64,000 nucleotides of DNA from Strongylocentrotus droebachiensis (Eukaryota > Echinodermata > Echinoidea > Camarodonta > Strongylocentrotidae): assembly GCA_035222895.1 (NCBI GenBank), contig JAVYIG010000313.1, positions 402,001-466,000 of the forward strand. The letters are read 5' to 3'. A program made the translations under genes and the position numbers. A model generated the notes under the pieces. It was not told the origin of the DNA, did not search any database, and was given only the letters and a program-made list of their open reading frames with translations. This document shows positions 1 through 11,733 of the stretch, in pieces (position 1 is the first letter of the stretch; each line of letters begins with the position of its first letter).

Positions 1-125
1 ATTATATAATGTGACCCTTTTAGTATATTTCATATTATGTTCCATTTTTGCCAATTATGTAAATTCTTTTTATTTGTGAAATGTGAAATAAACTTGAAAC
101 TTGAAACTTGAACTTGAAACTTGAG
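1..125 (+). repeat. 3' end of a non-LTR retrotransposon with short tandem tail
   Basis: AT-rich sequence ends in an 'aataaa' followed by several imperfect copies of 'cttgaaa'. A short tandem repeat at the 3' terminus is typical of CR1/RTE-type LINEs. No coding part is visible because the element is cut by the window edge. Family not determined. Confidence 0.5.
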
Positions 126-937
126 AGTAAAAGTTATCCTGTTTTGTGCATTTGCTAGTTTTGTTGCATGTGTACATTAATGTAACTCTTTTGGCCAAAC
201 CTGTAATAATTTTCTTTTCTAAATTGATGCACATTGGGAATATCGTACATTATCGTACATTATCATCCTGCCTGACTATATCCTTTTCCCGTTTGATAAA
301 CTCTTCTGTCTTTTCTCAGATTTCTTCATCAACTTTATCATTCTTTCGTTCAATATTTTATATTTTAATTAGAATGTGTCAATAGACTTTATACCAATTT
401 GCTTTAACAATATTTTCGACGTGAAATTTACTCTCACATGAATAATTATACAAATTACTTTAACTTGTATATTACTTCTGTATAATTACACATTACTAAA
501 TGAAAGTTATACATTAGTATGTATAAGGAAATAGTTACATTTTAGAAATATGTTCAGAAAATAACTATCTTGTACATTTATCTCTATAACACATCATACC
601 TCACATCAGGCTAACTGAATTAAACATTTCAAAGGTAATATTTTGTAGGAACAGTTAAAAGAAATAAATTTACAACTAACGTAGATATCTTCTAAAAAGA
701 TAAATAAGCAGACAAGAGCTAAAAAGAAAACATTCCAGATGTTAGAATGATGGTAAATATTAAAGAAAACAAAACGGATATCATTTGAGGTAGAGATTGT
801 ACATGTGAGAGAAAAAATTGTAACAAATCCTACCATCTGCTGACTGTAATCCAGAGAAAGTCCATAACGAGGAGATGACGAAAACTAATTGACAATACCA
901 CTTCATTTTGTAAAGTTATCTCTTTCTCTTTTTGCAG

Positions 938-1167
938 ATTTTTTTAGGATGGCGTTAGATCTTTCAAAAAGAATAGCTATCAGGATAACCCAAGCAATTC
1001 TGAAATATAAAAGAAACTTGGCAAGTACGAATATCCAAGAGCTTTCACGTGGCGTAGTAGAAGATAAAATCCTGAATGGCGCTCAAAGTTGGCTCCGAGT
1101 CTCTATAACATCTTCAAACATCAAGCGATACGTTGAGATGACGGTCAATAGACACTTGAAAGTCTGA
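938..1167 (+). CDS. candidate terminal coding exon, unrecognised protein
   Basis: A strong 3' splice-site-like stretch (pyrimidine run ending 'tttttgcag' at 937) is followed by an open frame to TGA at 1165-1167. An internal ATG at 949 would give about 72 aa, basic and mildly helical, starting MALDLSKRIAIR. No upstream exon was found and I do not recognise the protein. It could be the last exon of a gene lying mostly left of the window, or chance. Confidence 0.25.
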
Positions 1168-1689
1168 CAGTAAACCGACCAATCATAACCGTTCCTTACT
1201 ATTATTTCAACTTCAACTTCGTCTTGTCAATGGTTAAAGAATGATAAACGAAACTGACACGTGATGAGACAACTGTCGTGACGATCCCCCACACAGCGTT
1301 TTTTTGTTTTGTTTTTGTTTTTTGCTTTCTGTATTATCTTGCATTATCTCACTTTCCTCCCCTACCCACCCATCCTCTTTCTTCCTCTGCCTCTCTCTTT
1401 CTTGTGTAACAGCTTAAATGTGCTACATGAAGACTATTGAGAGAATTTCAGATAAACTTCTCTTTCTATTTCGTCATTATTGGTTACAAGTTTCCTACCA
1501 GACTAGCAGTGATGACAGAATCAATAGGTTGATTACGTCGGTCGCTTGCATTCGAGATCATAATCCCCTACACATTTCCCTTTCGGTCATTAAAACCATA
1601 GAACATTCCCCTCTGCAAATCTCCCTGCTCTCTGCAAGTATACACAACACTTCCTATCCCCTCTCTCCATCATATCTCTCTTAAAACAC

Positions 1690-1838
1690 ACAAAAACGCA
1701 CCCACGCACACCCCCACTCGCACACACTTACATAACGTACCACCAACACACACACTCACCCACAATCTATCCCTCTATCTTTCACTCTGCCTCATTTTCC
1801 CTTGTTGTATCACAACTCTCTTCATTTCTCTGTCGCTT

Positions 1839-1870
<32 letters not shown>

Positions 1871-2110
1871 CTTCTCCCCTCTCTCATTCTATATAACCCC
1901 CTTTCTTTTGTTCTATACTTTTGTTATGTTACCTGCCTTATTTCGCATTCTCCTCTTCATTAGACTTGCTATGCACGGACCCCCCCCCCCCAAAAAAAAA
2001 AAAAAAAAAAAAAAAAAATCAACAAACAAACAAACACAAACAAAACAAACAATCAAACACACACACAAAAAAAAACATATCTGCAACCAATTAACGAACA
2101 TATTTGCTTC
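1690..2110. repeat. low-complexity block: CA-rich, (CT)n, C10 plus A-tract
   Basis: The stretch has CA/CACACA-rich sequence, a (CT)n run at about 1840-1870, and a run of ten C followed by more than twenty A at 1981-2018, then a CAAA-rich tail. There is no gene signal; open frames here are products of the low complexity. Confidence 0.75.
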
Positions 2111-2712
2111 TTGTGCATTAAGAGAGGAAATCGTCTTTCAAACAACGATATCATCTCTGTATTCCACTCATTTTAGGCCTACTCTTTCGGCCTAGCTTTT
2201 TCAGCTTTTTCTCGATCCTTTCGAAAAGTTATGCACTTTCGATAAAAGCAACGTTCAAATTTTGTCCATGCGTACAACTCCCTTACTTTTCTTCAAGTTA
2301 GCATTCATTTGATACACACAGTCATGTAGGCCTCCATATACCTTTAAATATCTACTATCACATTTTATTGGTCTATGACCCGACACAAGATATAGAATTC
2401 TGGACATGATCCAAACTGTTAACGGCCCGACCTGCTCATATAATTGGAAGACCTTAGTCCCTATACGAGCTCACTGGAATCTCAAATACTAGAAATGTTT
2501 GCACAGTATGTACATAAATCACCGCTGCTTTTATCATTCCTACTCACCGGTCAATGACCCGAACTATCTTTCTTTGATTATCTTTGGGATATTCATGTTA
2601 GAAAGATGAATCGATATTTTATTCAAATAATAAAAGTTAAATTTGTATATCACTTAATACTATGTTTCCAAGCGATTTACAATGTAATTGTTATTACCCC
2701 GGTCGTTGGATT

Positions 2713-3812
2713 CAATATAATATAGTATTAATGACTGCTTTGAGAGAAATAGTTGTTTTTATACGCTCAAGGGAAGGTTAGAATTGTGCTATTGCCCGAG
2801 GCGTCCGAGGGCAATAGCCCAATTCCCGAGAGCATATAAAAACAACTATTTCTCGAATATTAAAGCAGTCATTAATACTTTTATATTCCGAAAAAAAAGA
2901 GTCAACTTATGACACCACCTTGGCCTTTCTCTAGTTTCTCGCACGGTTGTTTTTTATGAGAGTATCTTTGAGAGTAGACTAGATCTAGATTCTAGTCTAA
3001 GCAAGATATTGTTACAATTTGGGGGGGGGGGTGGGCCGGCGCTGTGGGGAATATGGAGAAAAACCTGCGCTTTCATATGACACCTCACTTATTGAGTATC
3101 ACCTTCAGGATCACGAGCAATAATTAGTTTGAATCTCTGGCAATTAAAGCATCGACCGAATATTAAAGCAGTCATTAATACTTTTATATGCCAAAAAAAA
3201 AGTCAACTTATGACACCACCTTGGCCTTTCTCTAGTTTCTCGCACGGTTGTTTTTTATGAGAGTATCTTTGAGAGTAGACTAAATCTAGATTCTAGTCTA
3301 AGCAAGATATTTTTACAATGTTGGGGGTGGACGTGGGCCGGCCCTGTGGGGAATATGGAGAAAAACCTGCGCTTTCATATGACACCTCACTAATTGAGTA
3401 TCACCTTCAGGATCACGAGCAATAATTAGTTTGAATCTCTGGCAATTAAAGCATCGACCAATTTAGCATGAGTGCGCAATGTTTTTTGGTGCTCTTACTG
3501 TCAGCAAGTCTTGCATTTGATCATCATCAAGAGGTTGAAATCTTGGGAGAGTTTCTTCAGCCATTTTTGCCTTCGGTTTGGAATTTAGTACGATCGAGAT
3601 TTCGGTATTGAAATTACTGACCAATTCTTCGCACACGTACGGTATCCTCGATCGCTCAAACCAGTTTTTAACATGTGAACCTATGGATATTTCACCAAGA
3701 CTGAACTATTTTCCCGGTAACCATGGTAACTGGAATTTTACAGGAATAGTTAAAGTTTATGACTGCAATTTCGACCAATCAGATGGCTGGATTTCATAAG
3801 TGAGGTATATAA
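2713..3812 (+). repeat. fold-back (hairpin) repetitive element, copy 1, with internal tandem duplication
   Basis: The left part (about 2725-2880) is a long imperfect palindrome: 'agtattaatgactgcttt' at the left edge recurs inverted as 'aaagcagtcattaatact', with 'aacaactatttctc' inside both arms and a centre around 'cgaggcgtccgagg'. The right part ends in 'aagtgaggtatataa'. A second copy lies inverted at 10,363-10,810, so this is a dispersed family. Copy 1 also contains two 303-bp units (2854-3156 and 3157-3459) absent from copy 2. A SINE abuts its right end. No protein is encoded, so it is probably a non-autonomous DNA element. Confidence 0.8.
2854..3459 (+). repeat. direct tandem duplication, 2 x 303 bp
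   Basis: Unit 1 (2854-3156) and unit 2 (3157-3459) both start 'cgaatattaaagcagtc' and end 'gcatcgacc'. They differ only at scattered bases and in homopolymer length, for example the G-run near 3020 against 3324. This is a recent duplication inside fold-back element copy 1. Confidence 0.9.
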
Positions 3813-4075
3813 TATTGCTCATCCGCACATCATAGTGCACACACTCAGCTCCATCAGGAGATTCCGGCCAGGCGCCATTTTACAAGCGCACACATGCAAA
3901 TCCAACTATACATCAACGTTCGCATCCTACCAGATACCCATTTAACACCTGGGTGGAGAGTGGCAAATGAAGATTAATGTCTTGCCAAAGGACATTAGTG
4001 CCGCGGTTTTGACTCGAACCGTGAACCATGTAATCCACAGTCTGGTGATCTTTCCACTAGACTACGACACCTCTA
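3812..4075 (-). repeat. tRNA-derived SINE, copy A
   Basis: Read on the minus strand, a tRNA-like head carries A box TAGTCTAGTGG (4054-4064) and B box GGTTCGAGTC (4011-4020). A body follows containing 'cctttggcaagacattaatc' and 'cacctgggt'-type sequence, then a tail matching copy B ('gagctgag.gtgtgc'). The head does not fold as a clean tRNA and is joined to a repeated body, so this is a SINE and not a tRNA gene. Its tail end meets the end of the fold-back element exactly. Confidence 0.85.
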
Positions 4076-4079
4076 CAAA

Positions 4080-5670
4080 TATGACAAAAGCGAGCCATTA
4101 CTAACAAACAGTATCTTTGACGAATGTGTCCTAGTTTAATTATAGTGTGAAATAAAATTACCTGTTTGGGATAAAAGGGTTACATTTTTTCTCCATTAAT
4201 TAATCAGAACATAATCCACATCCATCATGTCTATAATAAGTTCGAAGGGTGGAATATTATGTCCCAATCATTGTCAATTTTAGGATGTTTGTACTGTGAT
4301 GCCTAATCATTTCAAACGTATTTCAACATTGTGAACTGTGATGTAAATATTCTTATCAGATTCGTAATGTACAGTTTACATCGTTATCATTAACAAAGGG
4401 TTAGTGGTTAACCGTTGTTACAGTTTGCATAAATACATTATGATAATGTGAAGGTTCATGTATTCCTATAAACTTATACACCTCTTCCGTCGTGTATGTT
4501 ATGTTTTATATTAACACATATATTGTAATCTTCTAATTGTTTCCAACAACCGCTATGTTCAAATATATAATTTTTAGTTTTTACAGGCCCTATATTTGTT
4601 ATATGAAATATATTTATATATGTTATATAGTTTATATAATAGATATCAGATATATTCTGTGTTATACATATAATCTTCTGATCTGTTTTCTAGACTGTCC
4701 ATTGCTAGATTCCTAACGAAAAACACAATTAGGCCAACTACATTTTCTCTACATGTCAGGATAATCACCATGGCGTCTATTTTTTTCGTTGTGTGTGGTC
4801 AAATCATATCTTAATAGCTTTTCATTGGAAATGAACAAATTCACACGTCAACGTGTCATCGACTGTGGCCGAATAAATCGTCTGAAACAGTACGGGTGGT
4901 TTAAGTGTCTCAAGTGGTTCTTATGACTGTCATTAAAGAAAGAAAAGGGGGAAACGGAAACATTAAGATCCAGTGTGTGTCTTATAATGTCTGGTCTAGC
5001 ATAAACAGGTGTCGGTGAACAATGATAGATAAGGTACATATTATTTTATGACTTTACTCTTTTGTTTTTTTCATTACTTGTTTGTATTCTGTTTATTCAA
5101 TTTTTGTGTTCGTCTCCAAAGTTTCAAAGAAATACGGTGAATTCGCAAGCTCTCTATTTTTAGTTTTGCATCATATGCTCAGTGAAAGTAGTCTGCTTTT
5201 TCATTTAAAATCCTCATATGATTATATATACGTTTGTTATTATGTTATCATAAATAATAGAAAAATAAATAAATAAGAAGCAGGGTGGTTTAACGTAAAT
5301 CAAGCCAAACAAATAAAAAGCGTAATTTCACATTAAAGCCCGGAATTAAACTAAATATAAACTAAGGAAGAACCTTAATCAAGAGCACACTGAAATGCCA
5401 AGAAAACGCTGTAAATTGAAAAAAATGTACATCTAAATATTAATAATAACATAAGTTAGCTGAAAATCCCAAACCCGTTACTCATTCGTGATTTAATTTT
5501 AATTTATCTTAGTCATTTACATTTAATTTCATTCTTACGTAGCTTTTACAAATAACGATGAGAAAAATATATTTACGAAATGCAGTAAATGACATCACAA
5601 GAGTAATTCGAATTTGACCAAACGGGATTAGTCAATATAAAAATTGATACGAAACAATGACATGGTACAG
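4080..5670. other. intergenic, nothing recognised
   Basis: AT-rich sequence without convincing open frames, splice-site pairs or repeats that recur elsewhere in the window. Confidence 0.5.
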
Positions 5671-5671
5671 G

Positions 5672-5990
5672 TTTTGTGGTCTTGTGGATACGTCACCGGA
5701 TTGTAGATCACATGGTTCGCAGTTCGAGTTCCTCCGCTGCACTTAATGTTCTTTGGCAAGACATTAATCTATATTCGTCACTCTCCATCCTGGAGTTAAA
5801 TGGGTACCCGGTAGGATGCGAACTTTAATGTAGTTGGATTGGCATGTGTGTGCTTGTAAAATGGCGCCTGGCCGGAATACTCCCCAGGGAGCTGAGCGTG
5901 TGCGCTAGCATGTGCGGATTGGCAATTAAATCCAGTGACATAGTATTAAGCGATATGCAAATGGGACTCTCATTATTATTATTACTCCTT
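5672..5990 (+). repeat. tRNA-derived SINE, copy B
   Basis: The tRNA-like head has A box TGGTCTTGTGG (5677-5687) and B box 'agttcgagttcc' (5721-5732). Its body and tail are shared with copy A: 'ggcaagacattaatc', 'aaatggcgcctggccgg', 'gagctgagcgtgtgcgc'. It ends near an (ATT)n stretch. Open frames across it are incidental. Confidence 0.85.
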
Positions 5991-7825
5991 AAACTTCGGC
6001 TCAACGAAAGAGATGAGCTTAAGACGCAATGGAAAAAAGTGATGCAAAAGAAGAACAGGAAAATACACAACAAAGGATTTTTAAAAATAGAGGTAAATCC
6101 CTGCCAATACAATATAGAAGGAGGGATATTTATTACTCCATCTTGATTATTACCAATTATTTCATATGAATCATTTGATCTAAAAGATGAAATTCTGCGA
6201 AATCAGAAATTGAAATCCAAAACGGATATCGAATTTGAAAAGTATGCACCAGTAAGAGGTTGATTTGGAAAAGATCGGACTCGCATTAACTTATGTAAAT
6301 GCAAGGTCGTATATAGCATTAGCATTTAGTTCATCATTTTTTCAAAAAATGAATGCAGACCTACATTACCATTATTACTTACATAGTTATCATTGGACCA
6401 TTTGAAAGTGATGAACGTTAGATGCAATGTCCAAGGAAGGAGTTTTGCTTTCTTTATGTTGAAAGATCTATTTTTCTCTGTTTATACTTTTCTTGGGATT
6501 TCGTTACCGTAAACAAATTGTCATAATTTTTGTTAAAGCTTGTAAGACTTGTTTTACCCAGCGCTTGTTTTCTTTTGTTTTAATCTTTATTATCATAATT
6601 ATCATAATCTGTTATTTTCATATGCCTGTTGAACTCATTTAACGTTTCAGCCCCAGTAAGTGTTACATAATACATGACTCTATTCAAAGTCCAATACCAT
6701 TACCTGCATCCATTCTGTCTTACTTGAGTGTGATTGTTACATTAATTTTCCGTCAATACAACAATATAAAAATAAACACCAATACGCAAACATTTTTGGA
6801 TGAGGGGAAGGGGAGAGCGTTCAACGAAATTTGCCATGGAAGCTGTAACAAAATCCAACAACCAAAAACTTCCCCCACGTAAGATTTGTTTTCACCGAAA
6901 CGCATCAAAAAGAAAAATATCAAAACAAAATAATAAACCATCAGGGTTAAGGCAAAAATTTAGACAAGTACGTAATAGAAAAAGTAAGGGGTCCTTAAAT
7001 TAATAAATCTGCTGTCAATAATAAACTAAATTATAATAATAAATTAAAAATATGTCTTTTAACATATTTTTAATCATGTAATCACGTTTGCTGTCGCTTT
7101 GCAATGAAAACGTCGAATATAATTATAATTAAACGAGTTATGCATGTATAATGATAGTAATAGTTTGACTATTTCTCGAACTTCGTTCTGAAAGGTGTGA
7201 TGTCAATGTTGAAACATGGTGAACTTAAGAACTTCATACTGACCCAGAAAACTTGTCAACTCCTTTCAGTTGACTGATATGAACCCGGGATGACCTGGGC
7301 AATCAGAACGTATATCATACCCTTGACATTTAACATATTAGAGTACTGGTTCGAGATTTGAACGTGAAGCATCCGAAGAAAGGCATGACGGATTGTCTCC
7401 AAATAATTATTTCTGAAATAGGAGTCTCTTCCCCGTTTAATCATCGACGGTAGTATAGGTTGCCTTGGGGGCGACCAAGCGGGAGATGGTAATGTAGTAG
7501 GATCGATTTTTACATTTCCCCTTTCACCTCTCCCTCCTCTCACTCGCTTTTAATGGGAGGAAGGGGGCGGGGGAGGGTGGGAAACGAAAGCACAGAGTCC
7601 TTACCGACCGCAACTCTCGCTGAAGGTGCACACATACCGATTTAGACGGAGTTGCCTGATATCATGACAATGAACAGGCGCCGCATAAGTGGAAATTGGA
7701 TCACTGAGGGAGATTCCAAGATCATTGGATCAATTCTGGCTATACAATTCTGCTTAAATCTATTTTCGAGAATAAACTGTTACAAGCAACATCACAGAAG
7801 CGTATGACAAAATTGCCCACATTAG
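5991..7825. other. intergenic, nothing recognised
   Basis: AT-rich sequence. A small perfect hairpin ('gtcaactcctttcagttgac', 7256-7275) and a G-rich patch at 7550-7590 are the only structure seen. No supported gene. Confidence 0.5.
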
Positions 7826-8070
7826 CAATAATAATAATAGGCTTTTCTACAGCGCCGTCTATCTAGATCATTCTATTCCGAGGCACATGTATTATTACCC
7901 CGGCTTTAGCCTTGCTGCCGTTTATACAGCGCTCCAGTATTTCAAGGAATTCATTCCTGCCAGGTACCCATTTACCTCACCTGGGTCGACTGTGGCAAAT
8001 GATGATTAATGCCTTGCCAAAGGACATTTAGTGCCGTATCGGGGATCGAACCAGGTAACATCTAGCATGA
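7826..8070 (-). repeat. tRNA-derived SINE, copy C (second tail type)
   Basis: On the minus strand a B box GGTTCGATCCCC (8041-8052) precedes the same central body as copies A and B (lower strand of 'caggtacccattt' and 'gccttgccaaaggacat'). The tail differs: it contains the lower strand of 'tattaccccggctttagcc' and ends in (ATT)n. The A-box part is degraded. Confidence 0.8.
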
Positions 8071-8479
8071 AGATAGATGGTAGAAGCTAGCGTACGCCCC
8101 TAATTCACGGCACAGGGGGAAAGAAAAAAAATCCCGACAAATGTTCAGAAATCACTCTTCCTCTTTTCAATAAAATCAACATCATGAAAATAACGGAGAC
8201 AAGAGTAAAAAAATATATATATTAATGATAACTAATATGTATCAACCACAATATTTGTTTTGGTGAAGCTGTCAGGCATTATAAGAAGACGTTTGTGAGG
8301 AGCAGAGTAAGTTCAGACTAATTTGGGATTACGTTACCCATATCTTTAAAAAACTATACTTTTACTTCTTCCTTTCCCTCTTTTTTCGTCTTCCCTTTGC
8401 TGTTGCTATACATGTAATTAGTAAGCCGATAGTACGTGACTACGGCTTATTACCTCTAGTAGGCCTACTCCGGCCGTTA

Positions 8480-8825
8480 CTCTCTTCACCTATCAGTCTC
8501 GGCGGACTCATTCTTTGGATGCGGGACACTTTTTAGAGAAACCCCAGTGACTCGACCCGACACATATCGCCCCCTCCCGAAGGTGGTGTTTAGCCGAAAT
8601 GATTGGGAGGTTTCTGGCTTGGCTCGTTAAAGGATGGAAGACCACAGGCATTTATTCTAAGAAAGCAAGAGGGCAGCTGTTTTAGTAAAGACGTCAGTGC
8701 AGACAGCGACCGTGGATCACCCTGTGAGACTATGTGGACACCATGACATTAAGGTCTAGGTTTTTATTGTCTTTCGGAGTCAGAGGCTGTGCGCCCATGA
8801 ACCCTATGCTACAGGCATCGTAAGT
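8480..8825 (+). other. candidate non-coding or 5' exon with a consensus splice donor
   Basis: A patch of more even base composition than its surroundings ends at 'catc|gtaagt' (donor at 8820-8825). No long open frame and no partner exon were found. It could be a 5' UTR exon, a lncRNA exon, or neither. Confidence 0.15.
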
Positions 8826-8929
8826 GCGACACTTCGAAGATTTATGTTTGAGAGCGCGTGTTTTGTCTTTGTATGGATGCAGTTTTAACCAGACACAACA
8901 ATCCCTCAAAAATATATCTTACTATATAT

Positions 8930-9430
8930 ATATATCTCTCTCTCTCTCTTTTCAAGTCTCTTCCTTTCTGTCTCTTCTCTATGTTTGTCATTTTCTGAAC
9001 TATTTGTAAATATACTATTATATATTCAATTAAATATTCTTAGAATGATGTCAATTTTCTTTGAACTTAATCTAGGGGCTAGCTTCTCAATTATGAATAT
9101 ATTCTTTTTTTTACCGAGGTATATTTACGAGTACATGAACATGTATATCTTTTTATACTATTACTAGTTTTATTCATATCTCTGTTTAAAAAAAAATGAT
9201 AACCTTAAATTGATCTCTCTCCTCCCTTTTCACACTTCTGCCTCCTTCTTAAAATAACGATCTTCGTTTTATCTCTCTCTCTCCCTCTCTGTTTCTTTCT
9301 CCATCCCTTTCACCATCAACTCCCCCTTTATCTTACAATTCTCTCTCACTTTCTTCATTTTATTCGTCCTCTTTCTTTCATGCTCTCTCCCTCTCTCTCT
9401 CCCTCTCTCTCTCTCCCTGTATTTCATTTC
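8930..9430. repeat. CT-rich microsatellite stretches
   Basis: (CT)n runs occur at about 8936-8952 and 9270-9420 within AT-rich sequence. Arg/Glu-rich open frames on the opposite strand come from the repeat. The rest of 8,830-10,360 shows no gene. Confidence 0.7.
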
Positions 9431-10362
9431 CATCTTACTCTCATCAGGGATACTGTTTATAGTATGTATCTGCATCCGTTGTTTATAAACATTCATATGA
9501 AGACACAAGTTTAGATATTGCAAAAATTGAACATATTATTTTATATGAAAATGTAATATATTGAACATGTAGCCAATGAATATAAATCTGAATGCTTACA
9601 AGTATAATGAAAGAATCAGGTAAAACAAGATGAAAATAATTTAACCAACAAACAGAATACAAATTAACAATTCTTCAAAGACATTTAGATTCCAATACAT
9701 TGTTCACTGTAAACAAGGTGGCATATTCTGTTCTTCATGGAACTTAAACAACTCTTCTAACATACATATAGCTATTCCAATATGTTGGGAATAACCTAAA
9801 TTGAATTTACTTGTTTGGGCCCAAAAGAGCATCATATTAAAAAACAAAGTCTGAACTTGCTAAGTTCTTTTGGAAACTGACATTTTGGGAAATGTTCATT
9901 TTCTTTTCAGTGATGGGGTGTTCCCCTTCCAAAATCATCCACCATTCAGACATGTAATGGTCAATTTCCTTTATATGGAATCAGTTTACATATGAACCAG
10001 ATGTATGTACCTATGTACCAGTCTTTTCACTGTAAGAATTAAATGAGTTTTAAATACTATGCTCATATTTTCTTTCAACTAGTAAAGCATCATATTTAAT
10101 GTTTTTATATAAAACTTTACATTTCTATAAAATTCTATCAATTTGTATTTGCCACAAAAGTTATTTAATGATTTTCTTTAAAAAAAATTGCAGTTTACCT
10201 TATACCTTTTATGTATTCACATGTAATTATGCTATTCAAGAAAGATGGCATTCAAGTGATTAATTTAATATTGATATGCATTAATGTTGATTTTCTGAAA
10301 TTGTGAGCAGGGGGGGGGGGCAGGTTAATCTCCTATGGTAGGAACTTTTGAACATTTGCCTT

Positions 10363-10810
10363 TATATACCTCACTTAAGAAATCCAGCCATCTGATTGGT
10401 CGAATTGCATTCATAAACTTCAACTGTTCCTGTAAAATTCTCGGTAACCATGCATAAACATTTCAATATTTTTAATAACCATGGTTACTCCATGGTTACC
10501 CCATAGGTTTACATGTTAAAAAATGGTTTGAATATATTTATAGCATATAGACAGGAAATTGTGATCCCGTCTTCGACAAAAATGAAAAATATTTTTTATT
10601 TTTTATTTTTTAGTCTATTTTTTTTCGGCATATAAAAGTATTAATGACTGCTTTAATATTCGAGAAATAGTTGTTTTCATACGCTCTCGGGAAGGTTACA
10701 ATTGGGCTATTCCCCTCGGCAAGCCTCGGGGAATAGCACAATTCTAACCTTCCCTTGAGCGTAATAAAACAACTATTTCTCTCAAAGCAGTCATTAATAC
10801 TATAATATTG
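10363..10810 (-). repeat. fold-back (hairpin) repetitive element, copy 2
   Basis: The reverse complement of this interval aligns end to end with 2713-3812. The palindrome arms are at about 10,632-10,803 (centre 'ctcggcaagcctcgg'), and the other end is 'tatacctcacttaagaaatcc'. It lacks the 303-bp units found in copy 1. The shared ends define the element borders to within a few bases. Confidence 0.8.
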
Positions 10811-11035
10811 CACTTTACCAAGAATTGGGAGAAAATTCATTTTGATCAACTTATGTTACACACACAATATCTATGGAGCATATCTGTTCAGAGCCAGAAG
10901 GGCATTAACACTGTGGCGAAAAGGATATGAGTGAACACCATTATAGCTAAAAAAAGACCAAATTTTTTGCACAAATTACTTAAATGTAGGGATATATGCC
11001 CCAGCAAACCAGATTTAAACTGAAAACCGAGTCAC

Positions 11036-11226
11036 ACTTTAAAGGCCCACTGTACAACTTGTAGCTACTTGCTCCCTCACAAATAATCGGTGACCATTGT
11101 TCCCCCATGATCCTCTTTTTCTTATGTTAATTGAGAGCTGAGTTGATGAGATAGCCACCTGTCAGTGACCTTCCTGGGTGGTCTAATCCCTCCTAGCAAA
11201 ACTAGTACAGACAGCCTTTAAAAGGA
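11036..11226 (-). repeat. short MITE with terminal inverted repeats, copy 1
   Basis: It starts with 'actttaaaggc' and ends with 'gcctttaaaagg', an inverted pair. The interior ('cttgtagctacttgc', 'cttatgttaattgagagctg', 'acctgtcagtgacc') matches 62,570-62,774 in inverted orientation. About 190 bp, no coding capacity: a non-autonomous DNA transposon. Confidence 0.75.
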
Positions 11227-11670
11227 TATATCACACACATGACACTAAGAGCTCACCTTGTAAACACCCATCAAAACATCCTTACATAGCTGAAACCTGC
11301 TCCTTCATGACAACAAGAGCCAAGGAGGCATGAGTGCTAAAGCAGTCATCTTGTAACCGGGAGGTTGCATCTTTGAAATCAAGTCAATGTGCAGATCAGA
11401 TGCCCTCTGGTAAGACATAAACCTTTCATTATGAAGTTGCTTGAAAGGACTTTTATGCTTTCGAAAACTGTAAGTCCCCTGGTTGATTACCCACAAGCAC
11501 ATATTTGCTTTCTTAGCAGTCAAAGTAAAATACACCATCAAGTGATCAATCAAGGTTTGCAAAATGTTTCCAGAGCTGACTACCTGCACACAACAATCAG
11601 ATCTCCACGTTCTCCCAGGAATACATAGGTGATAGATCTTCAAGGTGCCTCTAGGTACATGTAGATAGTC

Positions 11671-11676
11671 GACCTT
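11671..11676 (-). terminator. CCDC112: possible polyadenylation signal (ATTAAA) of CCDC112
   Basis: The minus strand reads ATTAAA about 60 nt after the CCDC112 stop codon. It is a common variant signal, but no canonical AATAAA was noticed in the next several hundred bases, so the true 3' end could be elsewhere. Confidence 0.25.
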
Positions 11677-11733
11677 TAATGGGATGGGAGAGCGAGCTGG
11701 TTCATGCCACCAGTAAATGGTGATGGTCACTAC

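Noticed and set aside
3578..3799. 73-codon open frame (plus strand)
   Set aside because: It lies wholly inside the fold-back repeat, and the other copy at 10,363-10,810 does not preserve the frame.
4011..4075. tRNA gene (A and B boxes present)
   Set aside because: The head does not give a clean cloverleaf and is attached to a repeated body and tail seen elsewhere, so it is a SINE.
5844..6146. 100-codon open frame (plus) and 95-codon frame (minus)
   Set aside because: They run through SINE copy B; not a gene.
9269..9523. Arg/Glu-rich 84-codon frame
   Set aside because: Product of CT/GA microsatellite sequence.
11305..11730. 141-codon open frame on the minus strand just after the CCDC112 stop
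   Set aside because: It lies in the CCDC112 3' flank in another frame, has no splice or start context and matches no family I recognise; most likely UTR.
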